From contig DASVXQ010000276.1 in assembly GCA_036392615.1 (NCBI GenBank), positions 1 through 5,747 of the forward strand: a stretch of 5,747 nucleotides of DNA, written 5' to 3'. This DNA comes from DASVXQ01 sp036392615 (GTDB lineage: Bacteria; Actinomycetota; CALGFH01). This document shows positions 1 to 5,747 of the stretch, piece after piece; the stretch's first letter is position 1; every line of letters starts with the position of its first letter. A program made the position numbers and the translations under genes. The notes under the pieces were generated by a model. It made no database searches and was not told where the DNA came from. It saw only the letters and a program-made list of their open reading frames with translations.

Positions 1-348
1 GCTGGCACGCGAAGTTTCGAGGACTGGGATCATACGGGAAATCGGCAGGATTGCGTACCAGTCCGGGTCAGGCCTGGAAGACCTCGTGGAACAGCGATCG
101 GGGCCGCTTCCGGACAGCAATGGAGAGCGGGCTTTACCAAAATGTTCTGTACATGTGCCCGTACGGTGCCAAATTCACCACCATTGCGCTCGAGTTCCGG
201 CGCACCAGGGCAAATCACCCCGCATTTGCCGAGCGCAAGACGGACATGCGGCACGATATGGTTCACCACAATGCCCCCGGGGGGCTCGCACGAACCGGGT
301 ACCGTAGGTGGATTACCGCATTTGTAGTACGTTCGCCGGGCGTGAATG

Positions 349-362
349 CGCCAAAGTTGGCG
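349..362. promoter_or_regulatory. Perfect inverted repeat, possible operator
   Basis: CGCCAA and TTGGCG flank a two-base centre (AG), giving a perfect 6+6 dyad. It sits about 165 bases upstream of the sat start in a non-coding, lower-GC stretch. A looser outer pairing (GTTCGCC at 331-337 with GGCGGAAC at 362-369, imperfect) surrounds it. The short centre suits a dimeric repressor site better than an RNA hairpin. The regulator is unknown and the function is inferred only from symmetry and position. Confidence 0.3.
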
Positions 363-510
363 GCGGAACGGCCTGGTCTCGCCGCGCGCCCTTCTGAGTC
401 GAAATGCGGAGCTTGCCAGAAGCGGCTACGGTGAGTGCTCACGGTCCCCCACCCGGCACCGACAGGAGGAAGGCGCGCGCACGACGTCTGCCTGCGCGCC
501 ATTTGGACCC

Positions 511-516
511 AGGAGG
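511..516 (+). promoter_or_regulatory. Ribosome binding site of sat
   Basis: AGGAGG is a full match to the Shine-Dalgarno core. It ends 10 bases before the GTG at 527 and is the main reason for choosing that GTG as the sat start. No competing ATG/GTG with a comparable site lies nearby in this frame. Confidence 0.85.
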
Positions 517-526
517 AAACGGTTAG

Positions 527-1708
527 GTGACGACGACTGAGCGGTGGTCGACGGACACTGGGGGGAGCACTCCCCACGGCGGCCAGCTGATCGAGCGGCG
601 GCTCGCCGGCGGCGAGGCCGAGGAGCTGTCGAGCTCGAGGCAGCTCCCCTCGCTGACCCTCACCCCGGCGGAGACCGCCGACCTGCGCGCCCTGGCGACC
701 GGCGCCTACAGCCCGCTTCGGGGCTTCATGGGCGCCAAGGACCACCAGGCCTGCACCGAGGAGATGCGCCTGCAGGACGGCACACTGTGGCCGATCCCGG
801 TGTGTCTCGGGCTGGCCGACGACCAGCGGCCCCAGGGCGACCTGCTGGCGCTGCGGAGCGAGCGGGGCGACTTCCTGGGCGTGCTGGAGGTCGAGGACGT
901 CTTCGAGCGCGACCGGGTCGCCGAGGCGGAACTGGTCTACGGCACCACCGACCCCGACCACCCCGGCGTCGCGCGGGTGCTGTCCTCGCCCCGGCGGGCC
1001 GTCGGCGGCCCGGTCCGCGCCGTGGTCGAGCCGCTCGGGGGACCGGTCGGCCGCTACGCGCTCACCCCGGCGGAGACCAGGGCGGCGTTCGCGGAGCGCG
1101 GCTGGAGCACCGTGGTGGGCTTCCAGACCCGCAACCCGGTCCACCGCGCGCACGAGTACCTGATGAAGTGCGCCCTGGAGAACTGCGACGGGCTGCTGCT
1201 GCACCCGCTGGTGGGGCCGACCAAGGAGGGCGACGTGCCCGCCGAGGTGCGGATGCGCGCCTACCACGCGATCCTGGAGTACTTCCCGCCGGACCGCGCC
1301 ATGCTGGCCGCGCTGGTCGCGCCGATGCGCTACGCCGGGCCCCGCGAGGCCGTGCTGCACGCGCTGGTGCGCAAGAACTATGGCTGCACCCACTTCATCG
1401 TGGGCCGCGACCACGCCGGCGTCGGCAGCTACTACGGCACCTTCGACGCGCAGCGGCTGATCTCGTCGCTGCCCCCCGACGAGCTCGGCATCACCCCGCT
1501 GCGCTTCGACAACGCCTTCTACTGCCGCCGCTGCGGCGGCATGGCGACCGGCAAGACCTGCCCCCACTCCGGCGACGACCGCGTCAGCCTGTCGGGCACC
1601 CAGGTCCGCGCCCTGCTGTCCGCCGGCGAGCTGCCCCCGCCGGAGTACAGCCGGCCAGAGGTCGCCGAGATCCTGATCGCCGCCTACCGCGAGCAGGCGG
1701 CCGGCTGA
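527..1708 (+). CDS. sat: Sulfate adenylyltransferase (ATP sulfurylase, Sat type)
   Basis: The 393-residue protein makes adenylyl sulfate (APS) and pyrophosphate from ATP and sulfate in the cytoplasm, the first step of sulfate activation. It is the single-chain Sat type, unrelated to CysDN, and of normal family length. Visible motifs: PHGG near residues 16-19 in the PUA-like N-terminal part; GAYSPLRGFM at 59-68; the nucleotide/sulfate-binding QTRNPVHRAHE at 200-210, with the paired histidines of this nucleotidyltransferase family; GRDHAGVGSYYG at 293-304; and SGTQVR at 356-361. Cys333, Cys336, Cys345 and nearby His347 form a likely zinc site like the one known in the Thermus enzyme. The GTG start is set by AGGAGG 10 bases upstream. 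The cysC gene follows after 45 bases, so the product APS is passed to APS kinase. The catalytic motifs look intact, so the gene is probably functional. Confidence 0.96.
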   Translation: MTTTERWSTDTGGSTPHGGQLIERRLAGGEAEELSSSRQLPSLTLTPAETADLRALATGAYSPLRGFMGAKDHQACTEEMRLQDGTLWPIPVCLGLADDQRPQGDLLALRSERGDFLGVLEVEDVFERDRVAEAELVYGTTDPDHPGVARVLSSPRRAVGGPVRAVVEPLGGPVGRYALTPAETRAAFAERGWSTVVGFQTRNPVHRAHEYLMKCALENCDGLLLHPLVGPTKEGDVPAEVRMRAYHAILEYFPPDRAMLAALVAPMRYAGPREAVLHALVRKNYGCTHFIVGRDHAGVGSYYGTFDAQRLISSLPPDELGITPLRFDNAFYCRRCGGMATGKTCPHSGDDRVSLSGTQVRALLSAGELPPPEYSRPEVAEILIAAYREQAAG

Positions 1709-1753
1709 GCACCGGCTTCCCCGTTCCATCCAGACCCCAGGAGATCGCACCGC

Positions 1754-2332
1754 ATGAACGTCGACAACGGCTTCGTCCTCTGGCTCACCGGCCTGTCCGG
1801 AGCCGGGAAGTCCACCATCGCGAACGCGGTCGCCCCGCGGCTCGCCGAGCGCGGCCACCGCGTGGAGGTGCTCGACGGCGACGAAGTCCGCACCAACCTC
1901 TGCCAGGGCCTGGGCTTCAGCCGCGAGGACCGCGACACCAACATCGCCCGGATCGGCTACGTCGCCGGCAAGCTCGCCAAGCACGGCGTGGCGGTGGTGG
2001 TGGCGGCCATCTCGCCGTACCGCGAGGCCCGCGACAAGGTGCGCGCCAGCGTCGACGACTTCGTCGAGGTGCACGTCGCCGCGCCGGTGACCACCTGCGC
2101 CGAGCGTGACGTGAAGGGCCTCTACGCCAAGGCGCTCGCCGGCGAGATCAAGAACTTCACCGGCGTCTCGGATCCCTACGAGGAGCCGCTGGAGCCCGAG
2201 ATCGCGCTGCACACCGAGCGGGAGTCGGTCGAGCAGTCGGCCGAGCAGGTGCTGGCGTGGCTGGAGGCCAGGGGGTTGTCCCTGCCGGCCGGCGAACAAC
2301 TGGACCTCGACGCCGTCCCAGCCTCCCGTTAG
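1754..2332 (+). CDS. cysC: Adenylyl-sulfate kinase (APS kinase)
   Basis: The 192-residue cytoplasmic enzyme phosphorylates APS with ATP to give PAPS, the donor used by sulfotransferases and by PAPS reductase. Motifs are those of CysC: P-loop GLSGAGKST at residues 13-21; DGDEVR at 41-46; the APS-binding stretch GFSREDRDTNIARIG at 54-68; SPYREARDKVR at 87-97; and KGLYAKALAGEIKNFTGV at 121-138, in the lid and substrate-binding region. Length is normal for a stand-alone kinase and all key residues seem present. The ATG start follows AGGAG (1739-1743) by 10 bases. It lies 45 bases after sat, in the same frame and with no further stop in the spacer, and 45 bases before the exported repeat protein. 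Because PAPS is not needed by organisms that reduce APS directly, and no reductase gene is seen here, I infer a role in sulfation. Confidence 0.97.
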   Translation: MNVDNGFVLWLTGLSGAGKSTIANAVAPRLAERGHRVEVLDGDEVRTNLCQGLGFSREDRDTNIARIGYVAGKLAKHGVAVVVAAISPYREARDKVRASVDDFVEVHVAAPVTTCAERDVKGLYAKALAGEIKNFTGVSDPYEEPLEPEIALHTERESVEQSAEQVLAWLEARGLSLPAGEQLDLDAVPASR

Positions 2333-2351
2333 AGAACCCGGGTTGGGGGGC
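2321..2351 (+). promoter_or_regulatory. Inverted repeats spanning the cysC stop and following spacer
   Basis: GCCTCCC at 2321-2327 can pair with GGGGGGC at 2345-2351 (seven pairs, one of them G-U in RNA). Inside it lies AACCCGGGTT, a perfect 10-base palindrome at 2335-2344. No T-run follows, so it is not a standard rho-independent terminator. It could be an mRNA hairpin that adjusts expression of the gene at 2378, whose ribosome binding site starts 12 bases after it, or a protein binding site. The function is inference. Confidence 0.3.
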
Positions 2352-2377
2352 AGACGCTGTTCGGAAGGAGAGCGACA

Positions 2378-3544
2378 ATGAAACGGACGCCCTACGCGGT
2401 GCTCCTCGCCGCACTCATGGTCGCTTCGGCCCTGGCGCTGATACCGGGACGGGCGCTGGCGGACGTGCCCACCAGCGCGTCGTCGACCTGGCAGACCAAC
2501 GGCGTCGTGTACGCGGTCGCCTACGTCCGTGGCCTCGTCTACATCGGCGGGTCCTTCACCACGGTGCGCCCGCCGGGTGCCGCGGCGGGCACGCGCGAGG
2601 TGGCTCGCAACCACCTGGCCGCGTTCAGCGCCACCACCGGCGCGCTGGCCAGCTTCAACCACAACGTCAACGGCACGGTCTACAGCCTGCTCCCCTCGCC
2701 CAGCGCGGCCAGGCTGTACATCGGAGGTGACTTCACCGCCATCGACGGCACCGCCCGCGGCCATCTGGCGACCTTCGCCCTGCCGAGCGGCGCGTTGGCC
2801 AGCTGGAAGCCGTCGGTCACCGGCAGGGTCAAGTCGATCTCGACCTTCGGGGACGGCAGCACGCTGTACGTCGGCGGCAGCTTCGGCACCGCCGGCGGGC
2901 AGGCGCGCACCAACGTGGCGGCGTTCACCTCGTCGACCGGGGCGCTGCTGCCCTTCAGGGCCACCCCCGACGGCAGCGTCCGGGCGCTGATCGTCAGCGC
3001 CAACGGGTCCCGGGTGGTGATCGGCGGCGGCTTCAACCACGTCAACGGCGTCGCCCGCCGGGCCCTGGCGATCCTCAACACCAGCGGAGCGGTCCAGCCG
3101 CAGCAGACGGTCATCTCGAGCTGCTCGGAGGTCACCTCGTTCGCGCGCACCACCAGCGCGGTGTTCCTCGGCGCCGAGGGCACCGGCGGCGGCTGCTTCG
3201 ACGGCACCGCGGCGCTCAACCCGACCACCGGCGCCCAGCTGTGGCGCGACAACTGCCTGGGCGCCACCCAGGCGGTGCAGGTGATCGGCAGCTGGCTGTA
3301 CGTCGGGTCGCACGCGCACGACTGCCACACGGTGGTCGGCGGGTTCCCCCAGACGACCACCCCGCACCACCTGATGCGCGAGAACGTGAGCAACGGCCAC
3401 ATCGACCATGGCTGGTTCCCCAACACCAGCGGCAACCCGCTGGGGCCGCGCTCGCTGGGCAGCGACGGCACCAGGCTCGGGGTCGGCGGCGACTTCCGCA
3501 GCGTCAACAACAAGCCCCAGCAGGGCTTCGCGCAGTTCGGCTAG
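2378..3544 (+). CDS. Exported beta-propeller-like repeat protein
   Basis: This 388-residue protein starts with a Sec signal peptide: positive MKR, a hydrophobic core at about residues 7-23, and likely cleavage after ALA at 26-28. There is no lipobox, later membrane helix or sorting signal, so it is probably secreted. The mature part is about seven repeats of 45-50 residues. The signature is a (V/L)YxGGxFxxxxG strand-turn, then (H)LAAFxxxTGAL: YIGGSF at 55-60, YIGGDF at 114-119, YVGGSF at 164-169, VIGGGF at 214-219, degenerate blades at about 250-345, and VGGDF at 369-373. It resembles delta-60/DUF5122-type propellers of actinobacteria. Its four cysteines (249, 273, 293, 316) all lie in the degenerate blades and may form disulfides. 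No catalytic motif is recognised; glycan or surface binding is a guess. The ATG follows GGAAGGAG (2363-2370) by seven bases. Confidence 0.85.
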   Translation: MKRTPYAVLLAALMVASALALIPGRALADVPTSASSTWQTNGVVYAVAYVRGLVYIGGSFTTVRPPGAAAGTREVARNHLAAFSATTGALASFNHNVNGTVYSLLPSPSAARLYIGGDFTAIDGTARGHLATFALPSGALASWKPSVTGRVKSISTFGDGSTLYVGGSFGTAGGQARTNVAAFTSSTGALLPFRATPDGSVRALIVSANGSRVVIGGGFNHVNGVARRALAILNTSGAVQPQQTVISSCSEVTSFARTTSAVFLGAEGTGGGCFDGTAALNPTTGAQLWRDNCLGATQAVQVIGSWLYVGSHAHDCHTVVGGFPQTTTPHHLMRENVSNGHIDHGWFPNTSGNPLGPRSLGSDGTRLGVGGDFRSVNNKPQQGFAQFG

Positions 3545-3553
3545 GTCGGCTCC

Positions 3554-4819
3554 GTGACCGTCGACGCAGCCAGGCAGAGTCGCCTCAGCGGCGACCTCGC
3601 CTGGCTGGTCGACCTGCTCTGGGGGCCCGGTGTCGAGACCGGCGAGGTGCGCGTGCGGACCGACGCCGAGGTGCCCGACGGGTTCGTCGAGGCGGAGCGC
3701 TTCGCGGTCGTGCCCAGCCTGGCGCGGCCGCGCTTCCTCGTGCCGCTCGCCTCCCGCCGCGCGGCCTGGGCCTCGACCATTCGCTACAACGCGTTGCGGC
3801 CGGCCCGGGTGCGCGCCCTGCGCTGGGCGGTCGGGACCGCCATGCGGGCCGGCGTCGGCCAGCGCGCGCTGCCCGGCCGCCTGAGCGTCTCGGTCGCCGC
3901 CGGCCTGGGCCCGGAGCGACGCGAGCAGGCGCTGATCGGCGCGCACCTGCGCAGCCAACTCGGCGCGCCCGGCCTGGCGATGGGCATCGGCGTCCGCGAG
4001 CCGCAGCCCAATCGCAAGCCGACCCTGCAGCTGTTCGACGGGGACGGCCGGCCGGCCGGCTACGTCAAGGTCGGCTGGAGCCCGCTCACCCGCGCGCTGG
4101 TGCGCAACGAGGCCGAGGCGCTGCGCGCCTGCCAGGCCCACCCTCCGGACGGCCTGAGCGTTCCGCGGCTGCTGCTGGCCGGCGCCTGGCGCGATCTGGA
4201 ACTGGCGGTCACCAGCCCGCTGCCGACCGGGGTGCGGCGCCACCGGCGGGCGGAGCGGCCGCCGGTGGCGCTCAGCCGAGGGGTCGCCGTCATGGAGGGC
4301 ACCCGCCAACTACCGCTCGCCACCAGCCCCTGGTGGCGTGGCGTGCGCCAGCGCATCGCCGGCAGCACCGCCGGCGACGGCGAGATCGCCGCCACGCTGC
4401 TGCGCTGCGCGGACGAGATCGAGCGCGCCCACGGCGCCGAGCCGCTGGTCTTCGGGCGCTGGCACGGCGACTGGGTGCCGTGGAACCTCGCCTGGGAGCG
4501 GGGCCGGCCGCACGCCTGGGACTGGGAGCACTCCGGCGCGGACGCGCCGCTCGGCTTCGACCTGCTCCACTGGCGGTTCCAGGTCGCCTTCGTCGGACAG
4601 GGACGGGACGCCGCCGAGGCGGCCGCACGCTGCGCCAGGCTGGCCGCGCCGGACCTGGCGCGGCTCGGGCTCGGTCCGGCGGCCGCCCGGGCGCTGCCGC
4701 GCCTGTACCTGCTGGAGCTGTACCTGCGCGGCTATGGGATGCAGGCGGCGGGCGCCGGCTGGAACCCGCGGTTCCATCCGAGGATGCTGCAGGTGCTCGC
4801 CGGGCGCGGCGCGCCATGA
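3554..4819 (+). CDS. APH/choline-kinase-fold phosphotransferase with novel N-terminal region
   Basis: This 421-residue, soluble, Arg/Ala-rich protein has a C-terminal part that fits the aminoglycoside phosphotransferase/choline kinase fold. The features are a beta-3-like lysine in GYVKVGW (Lys172), a following NEAEAL helix glutamate (about 186-188), the catalytic loop HGDWVPWN at 304-311 (Asp306, Asn311), and the metal-binding DWEH at 323-326. The ATP-binding and catalytic residues therefore look intact. Residues 1 to about 125 precede the kinase fold and match nothing I recognise; they include RPRFLVPL at 58-65 and an Arg-rich helix region. The substrate is unknown. Its place before a glycosyltransferase suggests a sugar, lipid-linked glycan or other small molecule rather than antibiotic resistance. 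The GTG start lies nine bases after the previous stop with only a weak AGG, so translation is probably coupled to the upstream gene. The stop overlaps a possible ATG of the next gene (ATGA at 4816-4819). Confidence 0.82.
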   Translation: MTVDAARQSRLSGDLAWLVDLLWGPGVETGEVRVRTDAEVPDGFVEAERFAVVPSLARPRFLVPLASRRAAWASTIRYNALRPARVRALRWAVGTAMRAGVGQRALPGRLSVSVAAGLGPERREQALIGAHLRSQLGAPGLAMGIGVREPQPNRKPTLQLFDGDGRPAGYVKVGWSPLTRALVRNEAEALRACQAHPPDGLSVPRLLLAGAWRDLELAVTSPLPTGVRRHRRAERPPVALSRGVAVMEGTRQLPLATSPWWRGVRQRIAGSTAGDGEIAATLLRCADEIERAHGAEPLVFGRWHGDWVPWNLAWERGRPHAWDWEHSGADAPLGFDLLHWRFQVAFVGQGRDAAEAAARCARLAAPDLARLGLGPAAARALPRLYLLELYLRGYGMQAAGAGWNPRFHPRMLQVLAGRGAP

Positions 4820-4850
4820 CCGCCCCCGACGGGCCGGTGTCCGGCTTCCC

Positions 4851-4880
4851 CCAGCTACCCCCTGACGGTAGGGTTGCTGG
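4851..4880. promoter_or_regulatory. Inverted repeat just before the glycosyltransferase ATG
   Basis: CCAGCTACCC (4851-4860) and GGGTTGCTGG (4871-4880) pair at nine of ten positions around a 10-base centre; the only mismatch is T4856/T4875. The right arm ends one base before the ATG at 4882. The repeat overlaps TAGGGT at 4869-4874, a TANNNT -10-like hexamer seven bases before that ATG, which is the spacing of a leaderless actinobacterial promoter. The -35 position (TTCCCC at 4846-4851, 17-base spacer) is a poor match. It could be an operator over an internal promoter or an mRNA hairpin. There is no T-run, so a terminator is unlikely. Confidence 0.4.
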
Positions 4881-4881
4881 C

Positions 4882-5747
4882 ATGCATCCGGGTTCCGAGG
4901 CTCGCGCCGCCCAGCTCAGCTTCCGGGAAGGCCGACAGCCGGCGGGCCCCTGGCCGCCGGTGAGCGTGGTCATCCCCACCCGTGACCGCCCCGAGTTGCT
5001 CGAGCGTGCGGTGCGCGCCGTCCTCGAGCAGCGCTACCCAGGCGAGATCGAGTGCGTGGTGGTGTTCGACCAGAGCCAGCCCGTGCCGGTCGGAGTCCAG
5101 CCGGGCGAGCGGCGCCGGCTGCGGACGGTCGCCAACCAGCGGACCCCGGGGCTGGCCGGCGCGCGCAACGCCGGCGTGCTGTGCTCCTCCGGCGAGCTGG
5201 TCGCCTTCTGCGACGACGACGACGAGTGGCTGCCCGGCAAGCTGCTCGCCCAGGTCGAGGCGCTGCGCCAGCACCCCGAGGCGGCGGTGGTCGCCTGCGG
5301 CATCGAGGTGCGCTACCGCGACCGCACCATCCGCCGGCTGCCGCCGCCCGGGCCGGTGCCGCTGGAGGCGTTCCTGCGCCGCCGGGTGATGGAGATCAAC
5401 CCCTGCACCATCCTGGTACGCCGCGGCCCGCTGCTCGGCCCGATCGGCCTGGTCGACGAGCGCCTGCCCGGCAGTTACTACGAGGACTACGAGTGGCTGC
5501 TGCGCGCCGCCGGGGTGGCGCCGGTCGAGGTCGTGCCACAGGCGCTGGTGCGGATCAACTGGCACGCGACCTCGTTCTTCGCCGAGCGCTGGCGGACCAT
5601 CATCGAGGCGATCGCCTATCTGCTCGACAAGCACCCGGAGCTGCGCGGCGACCCGACCGGCATGGCCCGTCTGGAGGGCCAGCTCGCCTTCGCCCACGCG
5701 GCCGTCGGCGAGCGCGCCGCCGCGCGCCGCTGGGCGCGCAGCGCGCT
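4882..5747 (+). CDS. Family 2 glycosyltransferase (GT-A fold), 3' end beyond window
   Basis: An open frame runs to the window edge and gives at least 288 residues without a stop. It is a typical GT-A, family 2 enzyme that transfers a sugar from a nucleotide-sugar donor, probably at the cytoplasmic membrane face during surface glycan assembly. From ATG 4882 the motifs are: VSVVIPTRDRPELL at residues 27-40, the donor-binding strand; GLAGARNAG at 90-98; the metal-binding DXD as DDDDEW at 111-116; and YEDYEWLLRAAG at 200-211, holding the likely catalytic acidic residue. No membrane segment is seen in the visible part. Two starts are possible: ATG 4882, preceded by GGTAGGG and a TAGGGT box, and in-frame ATG 4816, which overlaps the kinase stop as ATGA and adds 22 low-complexity residues. 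I prefer 4882 because the family core then begins near residue 27 and no ribosome binding site precedes 4816. The acceptor and sugar cannot be told from sequence. Confidence 0.9.
   Translation, partial: MHPGSEARAAQLSFREGRQPAGPWPPVSVVIPTRDRPELLERAVRAVLEQRYPGEIECVVVFDQSQPVPVGVQPGERRRLRTVANQRTPGLAGARNAGVLCSSGELVAFCDDDDEWLPGKLLAQVEALRQHPEAAVVACGIEVRYRDRTIRRLPPPGPVPLEAFLRRRVMEINPCTILVRRGPLLGPIGLVDERLPGSYYEDYEWLLRAAGVAPVEVVPQALVRINWHATSFFAERWRTIIEAIAYLLDKHPELRGDPTGMARLEGQLAFAHAAVGERAAARRWARSA

Larger units (their letters stand above)
1..526. other. Upstream leader region without a supported gene
   Basis: This stretch has about 63% G+C by my count, visibly lower than the genes that follow, with local segments near 52-57% (121-180, 301-360). 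Short open frames exist on both strands, but none has a recognisable protein, good codon bias or a convincing start, so I call no gene. No tRNA-like or known riboswitch pattern was recognised. It holds several short palindromes: CCGTACGG at 159-166, GCCCCC/GGGGGGC around 273-285, and CGCCAA-AG-TTGGCG at 349-362. Actinobacterial -10-like TANNNT hexamers occur at 162-167, 257-262, 328-333 and 427-432, but none has a good -35 box at 16-18 bases. The promoter of the downstream operon probably lies here but I cannot place it. Confidence 0.6.

Noticed and set aside
30..269. 79-codon - strand open frame in the leader region
   Set aside because: A G-rich stretch precedes its GTG, but that stretch belongs to a GCCCCC/GGGGGGC palindrome. 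The protein is unrecognised and has no domain or codon-bias support; it could be real but I cannot support it.
273..285. GCCCCC/GGGGGGC as a rho-independent terminator of an upstream gene
   Set aside because: There is no loop of workable size and no T-run on either strand, and no gene is seen ending just before it.
51..434. 127-codon + strand open frame in the leader region
   Set aside because: It starts at a non-ATG codon without a ribosome binding site, has poor codon bias and no recognisable motif, and overlaps other equally good random frames.
544..2109. 521-codon + strand frame overlapping sat and cysC
   Set aside because: It is an out-of-frame shadow rich in Arg, Pro and Gly; the overlapping frame carries all the Sat and CysC motifs.
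4046..4060. GGCC tandem run as a functional repeat
   Set aside because: It is a short coincidence of GC-rich codons (Gly-Arg-Pro-Ala-Gly) inside the kinase gene, with no sign of a role.
3554..4819. Antibiotic (aminoglycoside) resistance phosphotransferase
   Set aside because: Only the general kinase fold motifs match. The long N-terminal region and glycan-type neighbours do not fit a resistance gene, and there is no mobile element nearby.
4855..5697. 280-codon - strand open frame opposite the glycosyltransferase
   Set aside because: It is the antisense shadow of a gene with clear GT2 motifs; its product is low-complexity His/Arg/Gly-rich sequence typical of reversed GC-rich coding DNA.
1..5747. 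CRISPR array, insertion sequence, tRNA or attachment site
   Set aside because: No spaced direct repeats, transposase motifs, tRNA T-loop signature or terminal repeats were found on reading both strands.

Overview
The window comes from a high-GC bacterium, most likely an actinomycete-type organism (Actinomycetota). The genes are strongly GC-rich at third codon positions, GTG is used as a start twice, and three genes have AGGAG-like ribosome binding sites. I cannot name a genus. All supported genes lie on the + strand and are packed closely enough to be one operon.

Layout: (i) 1-526 is a leader region of lower GC (about 63% by my count) with no gene I can support. It holds a few short palindromes and ends in a strong AGGAGG ribosome binding site. 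(ii) 527-1708 is sat, ATP sulfurylase. (iii) 1754-2332 is cysC, APS kinase. (iv) 2378-3544 encodes an exported protein of about seven beta-propeller-like repeats. (v) 3554-4819 encodes an APH/choline-kinase-fold phosphotransferase with an unrecognised N-terminal region of about 125 residues. (vi) 4882 (or 4816) to the window end is a family 2 glycosyltransferase cut off by the edge. The first four genes share one reading frame and are separated by 45, 45 and 9 bases. The glycosyltransferase either overlaps the kinase stop as ATGA or starts 66 bases further on, just after a 30-base inverted repeat.

How the genes may work together: Sat and CysC convert sulfate to APS and then PAPS, the universal sulfuryl donor. 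No PAPS/APS reductase, sulfite reductase or CysND is seen here. Instead the pair is followed by an exported repeat protein, a small-molecule or glycan kinase-like protein and a glycosyltransferase. My inference is that this is the start of a cell-surface or exopolysaccharide locus in which PAPS is made for sulfating a glycan. The sulfotransferase that this predicts is not in the window and would be expected further downstream. The propeller and kinase genes have no assigned function and are the least understood parts.
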